A stretch of 64,000 nt of DNA from Paenibacillus andongensis (GCF_025369935.1 NZ_CP104467.1:5091001-5155000), one strand, 5' to 3'; counted from the stretch's first letter, positions 15,381 to 25,724 are shown. The notes: a model not told the origin generated them from the letters alone. Numbers and translations: made by a program.

Positions 15381-15521
15381 TTGCCTACTTGTTTCCTCCT
15401 TTCTCCCGTGAGCCAGAAAACGAAACCACTGGAGAAATTAGTCACTTACCGAATGGCTATGCATATATCCACATCCTCATTCGGCTCGACCAAGTCTGTC
15501 GCTAACGCTGCTAATCAGAAG

Positions 15522-15552
15522 AAAAAACAGCCAATCCATTCTGGACGGCTGC
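15522..15552 (-). terminator. Terminator of the sugar operon
   Basis: On the minus strand CAGCC-G-TCCA pairs with TGGA-TT-GGCTG, followed by TTTTTT, 24 bases beyond the isomerase stop codon. Confidence 0.75.
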
Positions 15553-15575
15553 TTTCTCTGCTTGAAGTCTTTCAC

Positions 15576-16448
15576 CTACATTTCATTCCACAATTTCCTT
15601 AAGTTATTCATGCCAATCCGTGAACCGATTTCGCAGTCTTCCATCCCTTCGAATTCTACGGTTACATAGCCGTCATAGCCCGAGTTTTTGATCAGTTTTA
15701 TGATTTCTCTGATCTCGATATCCCCATGGCCAACAATCGCGCCCCGTAAGTAATTGCCGTTTGTAGTCCTGAACCAGTTCCCTTCTCCTGGATCTTGATA
15801 GTACGGTCTGAAATAAAAGTCTTTAAAATGGATTAAGGACGCGTAAGGCAGATTTTTGCGAACACCGACAAGCGGGGCTTCGTCCACACACATAAAATTG
15901 CCTACATCCAATGTAGTTTTAAAATTATGGCGGTTCACTTCGGCCAGCACACGCTGCACCCGGTCACTTGCCTGCACGGAGAAACCGTGATTTTCAATTG
16001 TTGTCGTAATGCCGTAGTTTGCCGCATAGTCGGCAATAATTTGGCTTCCGCGAACGATGAGCGGTAAACTGTTTTCAAAGTACTCGATTGTCATTTTCTC
16101 CGGAGGCAGTGTGAAGGCGGTAACATCATGGCGCATATGCCTCATGCCTAATCGATGCACGAGATCAACGTGCTGCTTGACGCGCTCCATCTCCGCTTCG
16201 AACTCTTCTTCCGTCTCCTGCACGAAGTTAGCGGGAATGGAATAATTCGATAAGTCGATGCCGAGCGAACTCGCCTTATCCCTGAGTGCATCCGCCAGCT
16301 CTAGGTTATCCACAAGCGTATAGCCATAAGGAACGAGCTCCAGATGCTCGCCGCCGTTGTCTTTCACCCATTGAACAACATCCAGAATGGTCATTTTTTC
16401 CGACTTCAACGCCGGCAATAAACTATATGAACTAAGCCCGATTTTCAT
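15576..16448 (-). CDS. Sugar phosphate isomerase/epimerase-like TIM-barrel protein
   Basis: A 290-residue protein of the AP-endonuclease-2/xylose-isomerase-like TIM-barrel family. It starts MKIGLSSYSLLPAL and shows metal-site motifs TTIENHGF, TTLDVGNF, IHFKDFYF and GYVTVEFEG in the expected order. Members isomerise or epimerise sugars, or process inositol/keto-sugars. I choose the ATG at 16448: GGAGG sits 7 bases upstream and overlaps the end of the fucosidase gene, implying coupled translation. Last gene of the fucosidase/ABC locus, so it probably acts on the sugar released there. Confidence 0.87.
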   Translation of the reverse strand: MKIGLSSYSLLPALKSEKMTILDVVQWVKDNGGEHLELVPYGYTLVDNLELADALRDKASSLGIDLSNYSIPANFVQETEEEFEAEMERVKQHVDLVHRLGMRHMRHDVTAFTLPPEKMTIEYFENSLPLIVRGSQIIADYAANYGITTTIENHGFSVQASDRVQRVLAEVNRHNFKTTLDVGNFMCVDEAPLVGVRKNLPYASLIHFKDFYFRPYYQDPGEGNWFRTTNGNYLRGAIVGHGDIEIREIIKLIKNSGYDGYVTVEFEGMEDCEIGSRIGMNNLRKLWNEM

Positions 16449-16450
16449 CT

Positions 16451-17713
16451 TCATACCTCCGAGCATTCATTAATTAGTCCGTTTACCAAGTAAGCGGCAA
16501 ATTTGCGCACGATCGGTGTCGCTGCGCACGCGGTAAACCGGACTCTCAGTTCGCTTGTCTCTACCGCTGCAAACTTGTCGATTTTTTTGTGGCCGATGGC
16601 GCTTCCACTTACAAGCTCCACCCACTCGCCCTTACACTTCGCTTCGAGTACATATTCCCGAACCCGTTCGCCATGTGCGATGTCTTCCATCAATATCACA
16701 TGGTCGACGGATTGCTCGCCATCCAAATGTAGGGTTACTTCCATGCCTTCCCCAGTTGTGACAGCTAGCGGAGCATCAAACCGGCGACGGATTTCATCGC
16801 CCAGTTCGATTACACGCTGCACGTCCACATCCGGCAGTAAACCGCGGTCATCGGGAGCTATATTTAACAGCAGTGTCGCGCCATGCCCCACTGATCGGTA
16901 ATAAAGATCCATCAAGTGTTCCAAGCTATGGAGGCTGCTCTCGTCATCCGGATGCCAAAACCAGTGACGTTTGCGGATCGGCACATCGCACTCCGCAGGC
17001 ACCCAAGACGAAGTTCCTTCCATCCAAGTAAGCATGTCGCTTGTGAACATGCTCTCTCTAGCGCTTTCCGCCGTATTCCAGCATGGGTATGGGGCGACGC
17101 CGTCTTCGTTTCCAACCCAGCGAATCGTAGGCTGTCCCATATTGAACACCATCGCATCCGGCTGGTACTGGTTAACAAGTCCGATAATTCTTTGCCAGTC
17201 GTACTCCCGTCCCTGAGAGCCCGCCCCATCAAACCACACCTCGACAAGCGGGCCGTATTGTGTCAACAGCTCCGTCAGTTGTTCCACATAGAAATCGTCG
17301 TATGCCGCTTTGTCCGAATAGCACGGCTCATGGCGGTCCCATGGCGACAAGTACAAACCGAACTGCAAGCCTTCCTCCCGGCAGGCATCGGACACTTCGC
17401 GGACAACGTCCCCTTGTCCGTCTTTCCATGGGCTCGACTTGACCGAATAGTCGGTTGTCTTCGTTGGCCATAAGCAGAACCCGTCATGATGCTTAGCCGT
17501 CAAAACAAAATATTTAAACCCGGCCTGTTTGGCCGTCCTCACCCACTGGTGCGCATCCAGCTGCGCTGGATTGAACTTCTGCGGTGAGTCCGTGCCCTCT
17601 CCCCATTCTTGATCGCAAAACGTGTTCATGCCAAAATGACAAAACATGCCCAACTCCAAGTCCTGCCAGGCCAATTGCTGCAGGGTCGGTTTTGCTAAAA
17701 CTTCAGTATCCAT
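16451..17713 (-). CDS. GH29 alpha-L-fucosidase, intracellular
   Basis: A 420-residue glycoside hydrolase of family 29. Family signatures include GMFCHFGMNTF near the start, FKYFVLTAKHHDGFCLWPT, and the nucleophile Asp162 in VEVWFDGAG; a C-terminal beta domain follows (about 315-420). There is no signal peptide, so it acts inside the cell on imported fuco-oligosaccharides. I choose the ATG at 17713 where homology begins, although its SD is weak; a longer frame reaches 17839 and overlaps the upstream gene. It sits between the binding lipoprotein and the isomerase of one locus. Confidence 0.88.
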   Translation of the reverse strand: MDTEVLAKPTLQQLAWQDLELGMFCHFGMNTFCDQEWGEGTDSPQKFNPAQLDAHQWVRTAKQAGFKYFVLTAKHHDGFCLWPTKTTDYSVKSSPWKDGQGDVVREVSDACREEGLQFGLYLSPWDRHEPCYSDKAAYDDFYVEQLTELLTQYGPLVEVWFDGAGSQGREYDWQRIIGLVNQYQPDAMVFNMGQPTIRWVGNEDGVAPYPCWNTAESARESMFTSDMLTWMEGTSSWVPAECDVPIRKRHWFWHPDDESSLHSLEHLMDLYYRSVGHGATLLLNIAPDDRGLLPDVDVQRVIELGDEIRRRFDAPLAVTTGEGMEVTLHLDGEQSVDHVILMEDIAHGERVREYVLEAKCKGEWVELVSGSAIGHKKIDKFAAVETSELRVRFTACAATPIVRKFAAYLVNGLINECSEV

Positions 17714-17825
17714 GACTGAGCCACACTCGCTTTCTTTCAAATATGATCTTCGCTTTATGCTATAGCAGTCAGAAATCGCATAGTTCCGCCATCCGATCAG
17801 ATCCGAAGGCGGAACATAGTTTGCA

Positions 17826-19520
17826 TTACTTTTTGGCAATTGCCTTTTGATAGATTTCGATATACTTGCCTAACTGCAGGCCGTCAAAACCTTTTACATA
17901 GCTATCCCAATCTTTCTCGATGTCTTTGCTGCCCGTAATGAACTGCGCCATGTTCGACTTAATGTAATCGCGAATTGTCGTTTTCAGTTGGGCTGCTACT
18001 TCCGCATCTTCCAGTGCGATGAACACGCTGGACGGGTACATTTGCTTCGATTGGAAAGGCTCATATTTCGCCGATTCACGCTTCAGTCGAACTTCGTATG
18101 CGCCTTCAGCAAGCGGATCTTGAAGGGCTGCCCACGAATCGCGGTATTGGAACGTACGGAGAGACGGACCGATCTGTTCCCAACCATCGTTGTGCGTCGT
18201 TTTAGTATCAGCACTCGGAATAATGGCATATTTCGCCGGCTTGCCATTCATGTCTTGCTCGCCGTCCTTCGCTTTGCGCCATCCTTGGTTCTCCGGCCCG
18301 TGCTCCTCAAGTACGATCGCTTCTTCCGTGTACAAGTAATCAGCCAATCGAATTGCGGCAATTTGCTGTTCTTTCGTCGCTTTATTCGTTATCGCCATCT
18401 GCGAGCTGCCCACTCCCGCAAAATACCCTGCTTGCTGCACACCATTCGGTCCTTTAAGCGGAGGGACGGTTACATACTCTTTATGGCGCGGATGTTTTTC
18501 GTCCGGCGAGTGCGCGTAACTGATCAAAGCAGTCGTTATACCTCCCATCACATTTGCGTCCTGGCGGTTGCCCAACTGCTGAATCGCATCGGAATTTTGC
18601 GTAAATGACGCTGGATCGATCAGTCCTTCCTTGTATAACTTGTTCAAATACAACAATCCCTGCTTCCATTCTGCCTTATTTGCGGACAAATCCACTTTGC
18701 CATCCTTCAACTGGAGGAACGTGCCGCTGTCTTTGTCAACTTGGTCGTCGATAATGAATGAGTTCATCAAAAAGGAGGCGATGTTGCCTGCCCACATGTC
18801 GTCGGAACCCGTAAGCGGAATTTCGTCTTTTTTGCCGTTGCCGTTCGGATCTTTTTCCTTAAACGCTTTTAGCACTTCGTAAAACTCATCCGTCGTTGTC
18901 GGCAGTTTTAGCCCCAGCTTATCGATCCATGACTTGTTAATCCAAAGCTTCTGGGCGTAGTTGCAGTGATAGCATTCGTTAATTTGCGGAAGCGCATAAA
19001 TGTTGCCATCCGGTGCCGTGATGGAGCTCTTCAGATAAGGCAGATCGGCCATCGCTTTCTTGAAGTTCGGCGCGTATTTATCAATCAAATCGTTCAGCGG
19101 GATAAACACGCCCTGCTTGCCGTACTTCATCTGCTCATCTTTTGTCAAGGACCCATGTAAAATTACTTCCGGATAATCACCGCTTGCCAGCATGAGCTGT
19201 TTGCGGTCGTTAAGCGCTTTGTCAGGTACGAGATCCCATTTAATTTGAATGTTCGTCTTATCCTGAACGTATTTGGTAAATGTATTGGTCTCCATATTCT
19301 CGATGCTGGCGAGCTGAGGTGCAAACATTTTAATCGTCATCGGTTTCTTTACGATCGGGTATTGTCCTACAGGTGAGAACACATCAGTCGCGACAGGCGC
19401 GCTGGTTGAAGGTGTGTTTGCCGCAGGCGTACCTGATTCTGTGCTGCAAGCGCTCAAAACGAGCGAAAAGCTCAATGCTACCCCCATCGTACCCGTGTAA
19501 ACATTATTCCATTTTTTCAT
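17826..19520 (-). CDS. Extracellular solute-binding lipoprotein of a carbohydrate ABC importer (LplA-type)
   Basis: A 564-residue family-1 binding protein. It has a signal peptide with lipobox LSAC (Cys about 24), a Ser/Thr/Pro linker, and the body typical of large LplA/YtcQ proteins (e.g. PLNDLIDKYAPNFKKAMADL and DPNGNGKKDEIPLTG, the latter like a calcium loop). The ATG at 19520 has GGGAGGAG 8 bases upstream. No ATP-binding subunit is encoded nearby; such systems usually share an MsmX-type ATPase elsewhere. Imports a sugar that the downstream GH29 enzyme probably cleaves. Confidence 0.92.
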   Translation of the reverse strand: MKKWNNVYTGTMGVALSFSLVLSACSTESGTPAANTPSTSAPVATDVFSPVGQYPIVKKPMTIKMFAPQLASIENMETNTFTKYVQDKTNIQIKWDLVPDKALNDRKQLMLASGDYPEVILHGSLTKDEQMKYGKQGVFIPLNDLIDKYAPNFKKAMADLPYLKSSITAPDGNIYALPQINECYHCNYAQKLWINKSWIDKLGLKLPTTTDEFYEVLKAFKEKDPNGNGKKDEIPLTGSDDMWAGNIASFLMNSFIIDDQVDKDSGTFLQLKDGKVDLSANKAEWKQGLLYLNKLYKEGLIDPASFTQNSDAIQQLGNRQDANVMGGITTALISYAHSPDEKHPRHKEYVTVPPLKGPNGVQQAGYFAGVGSSQMAITNKATKEQQIAAIRLADYLYTEEAIVLEEHGPENQGWRKAKDGEQDMNGKPAKYAIIPSADTKTTHNDGWEQIGPSLRTFQYRDSWAALQDPLAEGAYEVRLKRESAKYEPFQSKQMYPSSVFIALEDAEVAAQLKTTIRDYIKSNMAQFITGSKDIEKDWDSYVKGFDGLQLGKYIEIYQKAIAKK

Positions 19521-19640
19521 ATTGACGACTCCTCCCATTTTATCGAACCCTGCCATTTGAACCCAAAGGAAGTAATCTAAGCTGCACGACGAACTCACCA
19601 CCACCTTTCATGTGAATTGGGCTGTTTGGCAATCATAGCG

Positions 19641-20540
19641 CTACCCTTTCAATGAACCAATCATGACGCCCTTCACAAAATGCTTCTGCACAAACGGATA
19701 TATGATCAGCACGGGAGCACTCGCAACAACGATAAGCGAATACTTGAGCAAGTCCTTCAGCCCCTGCTGAGCCAACATTTGATCGACTTTGGACACCATG
19801 GTCGGATCGATCGTGTTCAGAATCAGAATGTTGCGCAGCACAATTTGCAGAGGGAATAAATTCGGCGATTTCAAGAATATCAAGGCATCGAAGTAAGCGT
19901 TCCAATGGCCTACAGCATACATCAGCGTCAGCACAGCCAGAATCGGTTTGGAGAGCGGAAGCACGATACTGGTAATGAACCGGATATCGCTGCACCCATC
20001 AAGTTCGGCAGCTTCGGCAATTTCATCGGGAATCGTTGTCTGGAAAAAGGTGCGGGCGACAATAACCTGAAACACCGCCATCGCTCCCGGCAAAATCATC
20101 GCCCAGCGAGAATCGAGCAAATGCAGGTTTTTCACGACCAGATAGAACGGGATAAGCCCTCCGTCAAACATCATCGTGATGACCAGAAGTACCATAATCA
20201 AATTGCGGCCGTAGAACGTTTTTCTCGCCAGCGGATAAGCAAGCATGACAGTCAACGCAACGTTGACGGCCGTACCGGCGATTGCATAAATGAGCGAATT
20301 CATGTAACCGGATACGATTTGCGGATTGCGGAACACCGCTTTATAGCCCTCCAGCGTAAACTCGACTGGAAATAACCACACCTTACCGGATACAACCGCT
20401 TGCGGCGAACTAAACGATGAGCTGATGATAAAAATCAGCGGGAACAGGACGACGATCAGCACCACAGTTAATAGCATGTAGATGCCGAGCAGAAACAACC
20501 GGTCGCTCTTCGATTCCCGAATCGTTGTCGTTTTTAACAT
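19641..20540 (-). CDS. Carbohydrate ABC permease, LplC/YtcP type
   Basis: A 299-residue inner-membrane permease with about six helices and the EAA loop (EIAEAAELDGCSDIRFITSI), ending QKHFVKGVMIGSLKG, the standard C-terminus of this subfamily. An AAGGAGG site precedes the ATG. Pairs with the permease encoded just upstream; 120 bp separate it from the lipoprotein gene. Confidence 0.92.
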   Translation of the reverse strand: MLKTTTIRESKSDRLFLLGIYMLLTVVLIVVLFPLIFIISSSFSSPQAVVSGKVWLFPVEFTLEGYKAVFRNPQIVSGYMNSLIYAIAGTAVNVALTVMLAYPLARKTFYGRNLIMVLLVITMMFDGGLIPFYLVVKNLHLLDSRWAMILPGAMAVFQVIVARTFFQTTIPDEIAEAAELDGCSDIRFITSIVLPLSKPILAVLTLMYAVGHWNAYFDALIFLKSPNLFPLQIVLRNILILNTIDPTMVSKVDQMLAQQGLKDLLKYSLIVVASAPVLIIYPFVQKHFVKGVMIGSLKG

Positions 20541-20612
20541 AATTAATCCTCCTTACTTCACGGACTGACGCTCGGATTTGTGCGCAACTTCGAGTTCTAG
20601 CAGCTCCGTCTG

Positions 20613-21608
20613 TTACCATAAGCTCGAATTGGACAGCTTCTTGGCTATATAATTGACACCTACGAGAAGAATTAGATTGATGACTGAATTAAAGAAGCCA
20701 ATTGCTGCTGAGAAGCTGAAGCTGGAGCTTAGCAGACCCACCTTGTACACATAGGTCGAAATGACTTCCGACGTGCTGACATTGAGTGGATTTTGCATCA
20801 AATATATCTTTTCGAAGCCAAGCTTCATAATGTTACCTAAATTCAAAATAAGCAGGATCACAGAAACCGGGATAAGACTTGGGATATCGATATTAATGAT
20901 CTTCTGCGGTCTAGACGCGCCATCCACTTTAGCCGATTCATACAGTTCAGGGTTAACGCCTGATAGAGCCGCTATATAAATGATCGCACCGTAACCCGTA
21001 TACTGCCAAACATCTGACCAGACATAGATCGATTTGAACAAGCTGGGAATGCCCATGAAGTTCGTGTTTTCCACGCCGAGCATGTGCAGGAACTTGCTGA
21101 TGATTCCGACATTCGGCGACAAAGTTACGATAAGAATGGACACCATGATAACCGTTGAAATAAAGTAAGGCGCATAAGTGACCATCTGTACACTCTTTTT
21201 GAAAAATCCATTACGTATTTCATTCAAAGCAAGCGCCAGTATGATCGGGGCTGGAAAACCAACAAGCAAGCCGTACATACTGATGCCGAGCGTGTTCTTC
21301 ATATACAACCAAAAATTCGGCGACTCGAAAAATTGTTCAAAATATTTCATACCGACCCAGGGGCTTCCCCAAATGCCTTTGATGACGTTATAGTCTTTGA
21401 AAGCAATGACGACACCGGCCATCGGAATGTACTTAAAAATAACCAAGTAAAGCAGCGGCAGCAATACGACCAAATATAATTGCCAGTGACGCTTCATCTT
21501 TTTTCTAACCATGTTAAAAGATGACTTGCTGCCGGTCATTGCCGTTTTATGCTGCTTGCGAATCTTTGGAGGTAATGACGTCCTTATTTCCTTTTGTATG
21601 ATTGACAT
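20613..21608 (-). CDS. Carbohydrate ABC permease, LplB type
   Basis: A 331-residue permease with a cytoplasmic N-terminal tail, about six helices (first at WQLYLVVLLPLLYLVIF), and the EAA-like loop ELYESAKVDGASRPQKI. It ends YIAKKLSNSSLW, as the family does. AAGGAGAAGGAG lies before the ATG. It is the first transporter gene of the locus and follows a cre-like site. Confidence 0.92.
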   Translation of the reverse strand: MSIIQKEIRTSLPPKIRKQHKTAMTGSKSSFNMVRKKMKRHWQLYLVVLLPLLYLVIFKYIPMAGVVIAFKDYNVIKGIWGSPWVGMKYFEQFFESPNFWLYMKNTLGISMYGLLVGFPAPIILALALNEIRNGFFKKSVQMVTYAPYFISTVIMVSILIVTLSPNVGIISKFLHMLGVENTNFMGIPSLFKSIYVWSDVWQYTGYGAIIYIAALSGVNPELYESAKVDGASRPQKIINIDIPSLIPVSVILLILNLGNIMKLGFEKIYLMQNPLNVSTSEVISTYVYKVGLLSSSFSFSAAIGFFNSVINLILLVGVNYIAKKLSNSSLW

Positions 21609-21633
21609 AAGCTCCTTCTCCTTTCGTCTGTAC

Positions 21634-21647
21634 TGATTGCGCTTTCA
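21634..21647 (-). promoter_or_regulatory. Candidate cre (CcpA) site
   Basis: On the minus strand TGAAAGCGCAATCA matches the catabolite-responsive consensus TGWAARCGYTWWCA at 13 of 14 positions. It lies 25 bp upstream of the first permease start, where CcpA would repress the locus when glucose is present. Confidence 0.55.
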
Positions 21648-21733
21648 TACCCTAATACTAGAGTGCAATAGTAGGCTGCTGCAAGAAACAAGAATCGTGG
21701 CCCTAACCTTTTTCGCATCGCCTGAAAATGCGC

Positions 21734-21760
21734 GCAGCTCCGGTTAATAGCCGGAGCTGC
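21734..21760 (-). terminator. Hairpin between AraC regulator and permease genes
   Basis: A 10-bp perfect stem, GCAGCTCCGG with CCGGAGCTGC, around a 7-base loop. On the minus strand it is followed after a few bases by TTTTC. It probably separates the regulator transcript from the transporter operon. Confidence 0.6.
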
Positions 21761-21830
21761 TGCTTGATAATCATTATGAAACTGATTGGTGAGCAAGCTC
21801 TGCAAACTCTTTTCTACTGCTTAACCAATT

Positions 21831-24071
21831 TCACCCAGTCTGCCTACGTGCCGCTTCCTCACGGAATTCGCTAGGGGAGCAGCCGACCACTTTCTTAAAT
21901 GCGCGGCTAAATGAGATTGCACTCGTATAACCGACCTGCTCGGCTACCTCCTGCATGGAAACTTGCGATTCCGCAAGGAGACTCTGTGCAGCCTGCATGC
22001 GGATATCAATCAGGAAGTCGACGAACTTCTGCCCGGTCTCTTCCTTAAACAGCTTACTTACATATTTGGCATTGATATTGAACTTTGAACTGAGATATTC
22101 TAGCGACATATTCGGATTGGCGTATTGTTCTTCGATGAATTTCCGCATATCGCGAATCGTAGCCGCATGCAGGCGCTGTTCCTGCGCTTCCTGCAAAACG
22201 GTGCCCAGACTATTCAGCACGGCCAAAGTCTCTTCCCGCATTTGATCGAGAGAATGGCAATTATCAATCGTTTCACTAAGCTTCGGCAAACCGTCCCGTG
22301 CCCATATTTCTTGAAACTCTTTCGTCATTCCCGCCATTTCACGGCCCAAATAGTAAATTAAATAATTCATCAGATTTGTAATCTCGTCCTTCGTCAGCAG
22401 CCCCTGTTTCATTTCGCCAAACAGCTCGTCGTACTTCGTCCTCCATTCTTCTTCGAGCAGTCTGAATGACTGGACAATAGTACGAATCGCATTCAGATGC
22501 GAGAACACTTCGGCTTGGCCGTGATTTGCGATGTGCTTGCTCGTAATGAGCCGGTTTTCTCCGAGCACAATTTTGTGTTTCAGTGCTGTAAGCGCCTCTT
22601 TGTACGAATTTGCAACATCGGAAAGCTGTACAACCTGCTCGCCGCCAATACCGATCGTTACCGTAAACTTCAGGTTATCCTGCGTCCACACACGAACGCT
22701 TTCAAAAAGCTCGAGAATCGCGGAATACTCGTTTGCCTCCTCCTCGCTGTCGACGAACACCATGACGCTAAGCTGAGACGCGGAAGTCCACTCTGCCCAC
22801 AGCTCGAGTCCATGCTTGGGGGCAAGCTCCTGAATGACGCTGCGAAGCGCGAATTTCAGCAGATTCTGGTCTATGCGCGAGTATTGGCGGCAAAAGTCGT
22901 TGTATTTATCCATTTCGATCACAAGCACAACTTGTCCGGTGGAAGGGCGCGGAAGCTGCAGACTGCTCGTTTCTTCTATCCATTCGTCGATCGTTAAGCC
23001 CGTACCGCCTTCAATGAGTTGATGGAACAAGTACCGCGTTCTAAGATGCATGTCCTCTTTGTGCTTTTGCTGATACTGATTAGATTGCTCAATAATATTA
23101 ACGAGTGCAGACTCGATGAACGAGAACTCATCCCCGCCCTCCTTGGACACACTGCCTGATAGCGGAAGACGGTAACCGCGAATACGCGCCACAATCTGCT
23201 CAAGCGGTTTCGAATTGCGTCTGGTCACATAAACGAGCCATATGAATCCAAACACAATCATGGCGATCCCGATAATAAACCACACGTTATACAGCGAGGA
23301 GACGATATGAAACACCTTGCCGTTGACAAGTCCGCTTTGATAGGACCATCCCGTATAGCTCGATACGTAATTGGAGAAGACCCTTGCTTGTTCCTTAGCG
23401 CTCGAATCTTTAAACAAATCGTTGCCTGAAGCGTCCTGGACCCCGATAAAGCTTGCTTTCGAATCGTAGAGGTCGGCAATATTTTTTTGCAAAGAATCGG
23501 TCGCCACGTTGACAACGATCATCCCTTTCTCGCTCGTTATGAACGGCGCCCCCCGGACAAGACTGACAACCGGTTTGCTGCCTTTCACCTCAAACTGCTC
23601 AAAGTCTCGAACACCCGACCAGTGTTTGGACATCTGCGGAATCATGGCCCGTTTAATGAACGGTTCATCCTTATAATTGCTGAGCTGATCGCTTGTCGCA
23701 TTGCTGAGAACGAAATTGTCTTCAAAACGCACCAAATAGATCGAATCGATAATCGGATAGGAAGAGATCATTTCCTGCATTTTTTTTACCGCACTTATGT
23801 TAATGTAAACGTTATCTTTCGCTTCATTATTAAAGAAATCAATCAATTGTTTATTGTTAATCGATTCGGTCATCACCATATTGTCGATCGCTTTCAGGGA
23901 GGTGTCGATCAGACGCATCGCCTGTAGTGACAACATTTTATTGGCGTTCAGCGCCTCCTTTCGGCTTTGCTCGCTTAGCAGCTGAAAAAATACGAAAAAC
24001 GTAAACGTGACCACGATAAAAAAGATGGGTACATACGAAAGCAGCAGCCGATGAAATAACGTTTTTCCCAT
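21831..24071 (-). CDS. Membrane-bound AraC-family sensor-regulator (YesN/LplR-like)
   Basis: A 746-residue one-component regulator. It has TM1 (about 8-30), an extracytoplasmic sensing domain of dCache type (about 35-260), and TM2 (about 265-287). A helical linker and a degenerate GGDEF-like middle follow (about 365-510, TVTIGIGGEQVVQLSDVANS). The C-terminus has two AraC helix-turn-helices (about 645-742: NINAKYVSKLFKEETGQKF and VAEQVGYTSAISFSRAFKK). It probably senses an extracellular sugar or binding-protein complex and activates the adjacent ABC/fucosidase locus. Such paired arrangements are common in Paenibacillus. Confidence 0.9.
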   Translation of the reverse strand: MGKTLFHRLLLSYVPIFFIVVTFTFFVFFQLLSEQSRKEALNANKMLSLQAMRLIDTSLKAIDNMVMTESINNKQLIDFFNNEAKDNVYINISAVKKMQEMISSYPIIDSIYLVRFEDNFVLSNATSDQLSNYKDEPFIKRAMIPQMSKHWSGVRDFEQFEVKGSKPVVSLVRGAPFITSEKGMIVVNVATDSLQKNIADLYDSKASFIGVQDASGNDLFKDSSAKEQARVFSNYVSSYTGWSYQSGLVNGKVFHIVSSLYNVWFIIGIAMIVFGFIWLVYVTRRNSKPLEQIVARIRGYRLPLSGSVSKEGGDEFSFIESALVNIIEQSNQYQQKHKEDMHLRTRYLFHQLIEGGTGLTIDEWIEETSSLQLPRPSTGQVVLVIEMDKYNDFCRQYSRIDQNLLKFALRSVIQELAPKHGLELWAEWTSASQLSVMVFVDSEEEANEYSAILELFESVRVWTQDNLKFTVTIGIGGEQVVQLSDVANSYKEALTALKHKIVLGENRLITSKHIANHGQAEVFSHLNAIRTIVQSFRLLEEEWRTKYDELFGEMKQGLLTKDEITNLMNYLIYYLGREMAGMTKEFQEIWARDGLPKLSETIDNCHSLDQMREETLAVLNSLGTVLQEAQEQRLHAATIRDMRKFIEEQYANPNMSLEYLSSKFNINAKYVSKLFKEETGQKFVDFLIDIRMQAAQSLLAESQVSMQEVAEQVGYTSAISFSRAFKKVVGCSPSEFREEAARRQTG

Positions 24072-24213
24072 GTTCAGCCTCCAGTTTAGAAATACCTGCT
24101 ATTGTTCATTTCTTTATTCAGAGGTTATTCCCTTCTCCTAACGTGAATCGACTCCCTTTTTACGAATAATTTCCATATCCATGTTCATAATAAGTGGAAG
24201 ATATGACTGAGAG

Positions 24214-25698
24214 GTGTTGATTCCAATTCCAGAAAATATACACACGGTTTTGAAAGATACCTTTAAATCGAATGATTTTGTGCAAACAGTGCATACTATC
24301 CACGCTAAACGGATTCATTTTACATATTGCAAAGCCATTGTAGACCAGGAACTTATTCAGAATGAATTATTGCACCGGATTCAAATCTCAGAAGCAGAAA
24401 TTAATCATCTTCTTGTGTTAAAAAATGTGATTCCGCTGGAGAATATCAAGTTATCATCAAATGTGGACGAAATTTCACAGAGTTTGACGAAAGGCTTCAT
24501 TTATATTCAGCTGGAACCTGATTTAAATGAAGGGCTATTAGTCCATGTTGCTGATCTAAGACGCGGGTATCGGCTTAACAATGAAGCGGATAACGAATAC
24601 AGTGTCATTGGTCCGAAAGTCGGCTTCGTCGAAGATATCGATACCAACCTAAATTTACTTCGAAAAGAGCTTATTTCTGAGAATTTACGTTTTGAGGAGT
24701 ACATAGTAGGTTCACTTTCCCAATCAAGAGTAACGATTGTTTATTTGGACGGTGTTTGTAACCCCCAGCATGTAAATACAGTAAGACAAAGAATTGAAGA
24801 TGCAGGTGTTGATGTGTTATTTGATAGTTCTATTCTTGACCAAATCATAACGGATAACGCAAAATCACCATTCCCTTTATTTATGTCTTCAGAACGCGTA
24901 GACAGGGCAAAATATAGTATATTGAGCGGCCAAGTGGCCATATTTAGCAGCGGGTCTCCTTATTTCATAGCCGGACCTACCACCGTGTTTGATTTTTTCG
25001 TCTCACCCGAAGATTATTATCTGCCATGGGTTTTGGCTTCTTTCTTTCGATGCATAAGGTATTTAGGGGTTGCCTTCTCTATTCTTGCAACTCCCTTCTA
25101 TGTTGCCGTGTTAACTTTTCATTATTCCGTCATACCGCAATCTCTTCTAGGCCCGATTATCGAATCTAGAGCGAACGTCCCCTTTGCGCCGTTTCTTGAA
25201 GTATTGCAATTAGAATTAACCGTGGAACTACTACGTGAAGCTGGCGTCAGATTGCCAACCAAAGTCGGACAAACATTAGGGATTGTAGGCGGTATCGTAC
25301 TGGGGCAAGCAGCCGTGCAAGCCTCTCTCACGAGTAATATATTAATTATCATTGTTTCTCTTTCTGCACTTTCCTCATTTACTACACCCATCTTTAAAAT
25401 GGCTAATACTATACGTTTTCTAAGGTTTCCATTGATAGGCTTAGCGGCAGCATGGGGTAGTTTAGGCATAATAATTGGGCTCACGCTTCTATTAGGCCAT
25501 TTATTGAGATTGAAATCGTTGGGTACTCCCTACATAGTTCCTTTGTTCCCATTTCGTTTCCATGAATTCAAAGATAGTTTTATTCGCTCCTCGCTCAGTC
25601 TTACTTTTAATCGACCTCGTTACTTTCGCCCGCTCTCGTTGAAAAGATATAAGGTAAGCAAATCGAAGGATATTCCTGACGATTACAATAACGAATAA
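24214..25698 (+). CDS. Spore germinant receptor A subunit (GerA family)
   Basis: A 494-residue GerA/GerBA/GerKA-type protein. It has a large soluble N-terminal domain (about 1-240) with family blocks VTIVYLDGVCNPQHVN and DVLFDSSILDQ, then about five membrane helices from residue 245 (including FVSPEDYYLPW and VGQTLGIVGGIVLGQAAVQA), and a C-terminal tail. It acts in the spore inner membrane to detect nutrients. The start is uncertain: GTG at 24214 (GGAAG 13 bases upstream) or the adjacent TTG; no ATG fits. First gene of an A-C-B operon. Confidence 0.95.
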   Translation: MLIPIPENIHTVLKDTFKSNDFVQTVHTIHAKRIHFTYCKAIVDQELIQNELLHRIQISEAEINHLLVLKNVIPLENIKLSSNVDEISQSLTKGFIYIQLEPDLNEGLLVHVADLRRGYRLNNEADNEYSVIGPKVGFVEDIDTNLNLLRKELISENLRFEEYIVGSLSQSRVTIVYLDGVCNPQHVNTVRQRIEDAGVDVLFDSSILDQIITDNAKSPFPLFMSSERVDRAKYSILSGQVAIFSSGSPYFIAGPTTVFDFFVSPEDYYLPWVLASFFRCIRYLGVAFSILATPFYVAVLTFHYSVIPQSLLGPIIESRANVPFAPFLEVLQLELTVELLREAGVRLPTKVGQTLGIVGGIVLGQAAVQASLTSNILIIIVSLSALSSFTTPIFKMANTIRFLRFPLIGLAAAWGSLGIIIGLTLLLGHLLRLKSLGTPYIVPLFPFRFHEFKDSFIRSSLSLTFNRPRYFRPLSLKRYKVSKSKDIPDDYNNE

Positions 25699-25724
25699 AT
25701 TTCTAAGTAAGGGAACTAGAGTCA

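Noticed and set aside
16916..17473. Plus-strand frame of 185 codons within the fucosidase gene
   Set aside because: It lies opposite the GH29 catalytic domain, has no SD or recognisable motif, and its basic, Arg/His-rich composition is typical of antisense shadows.
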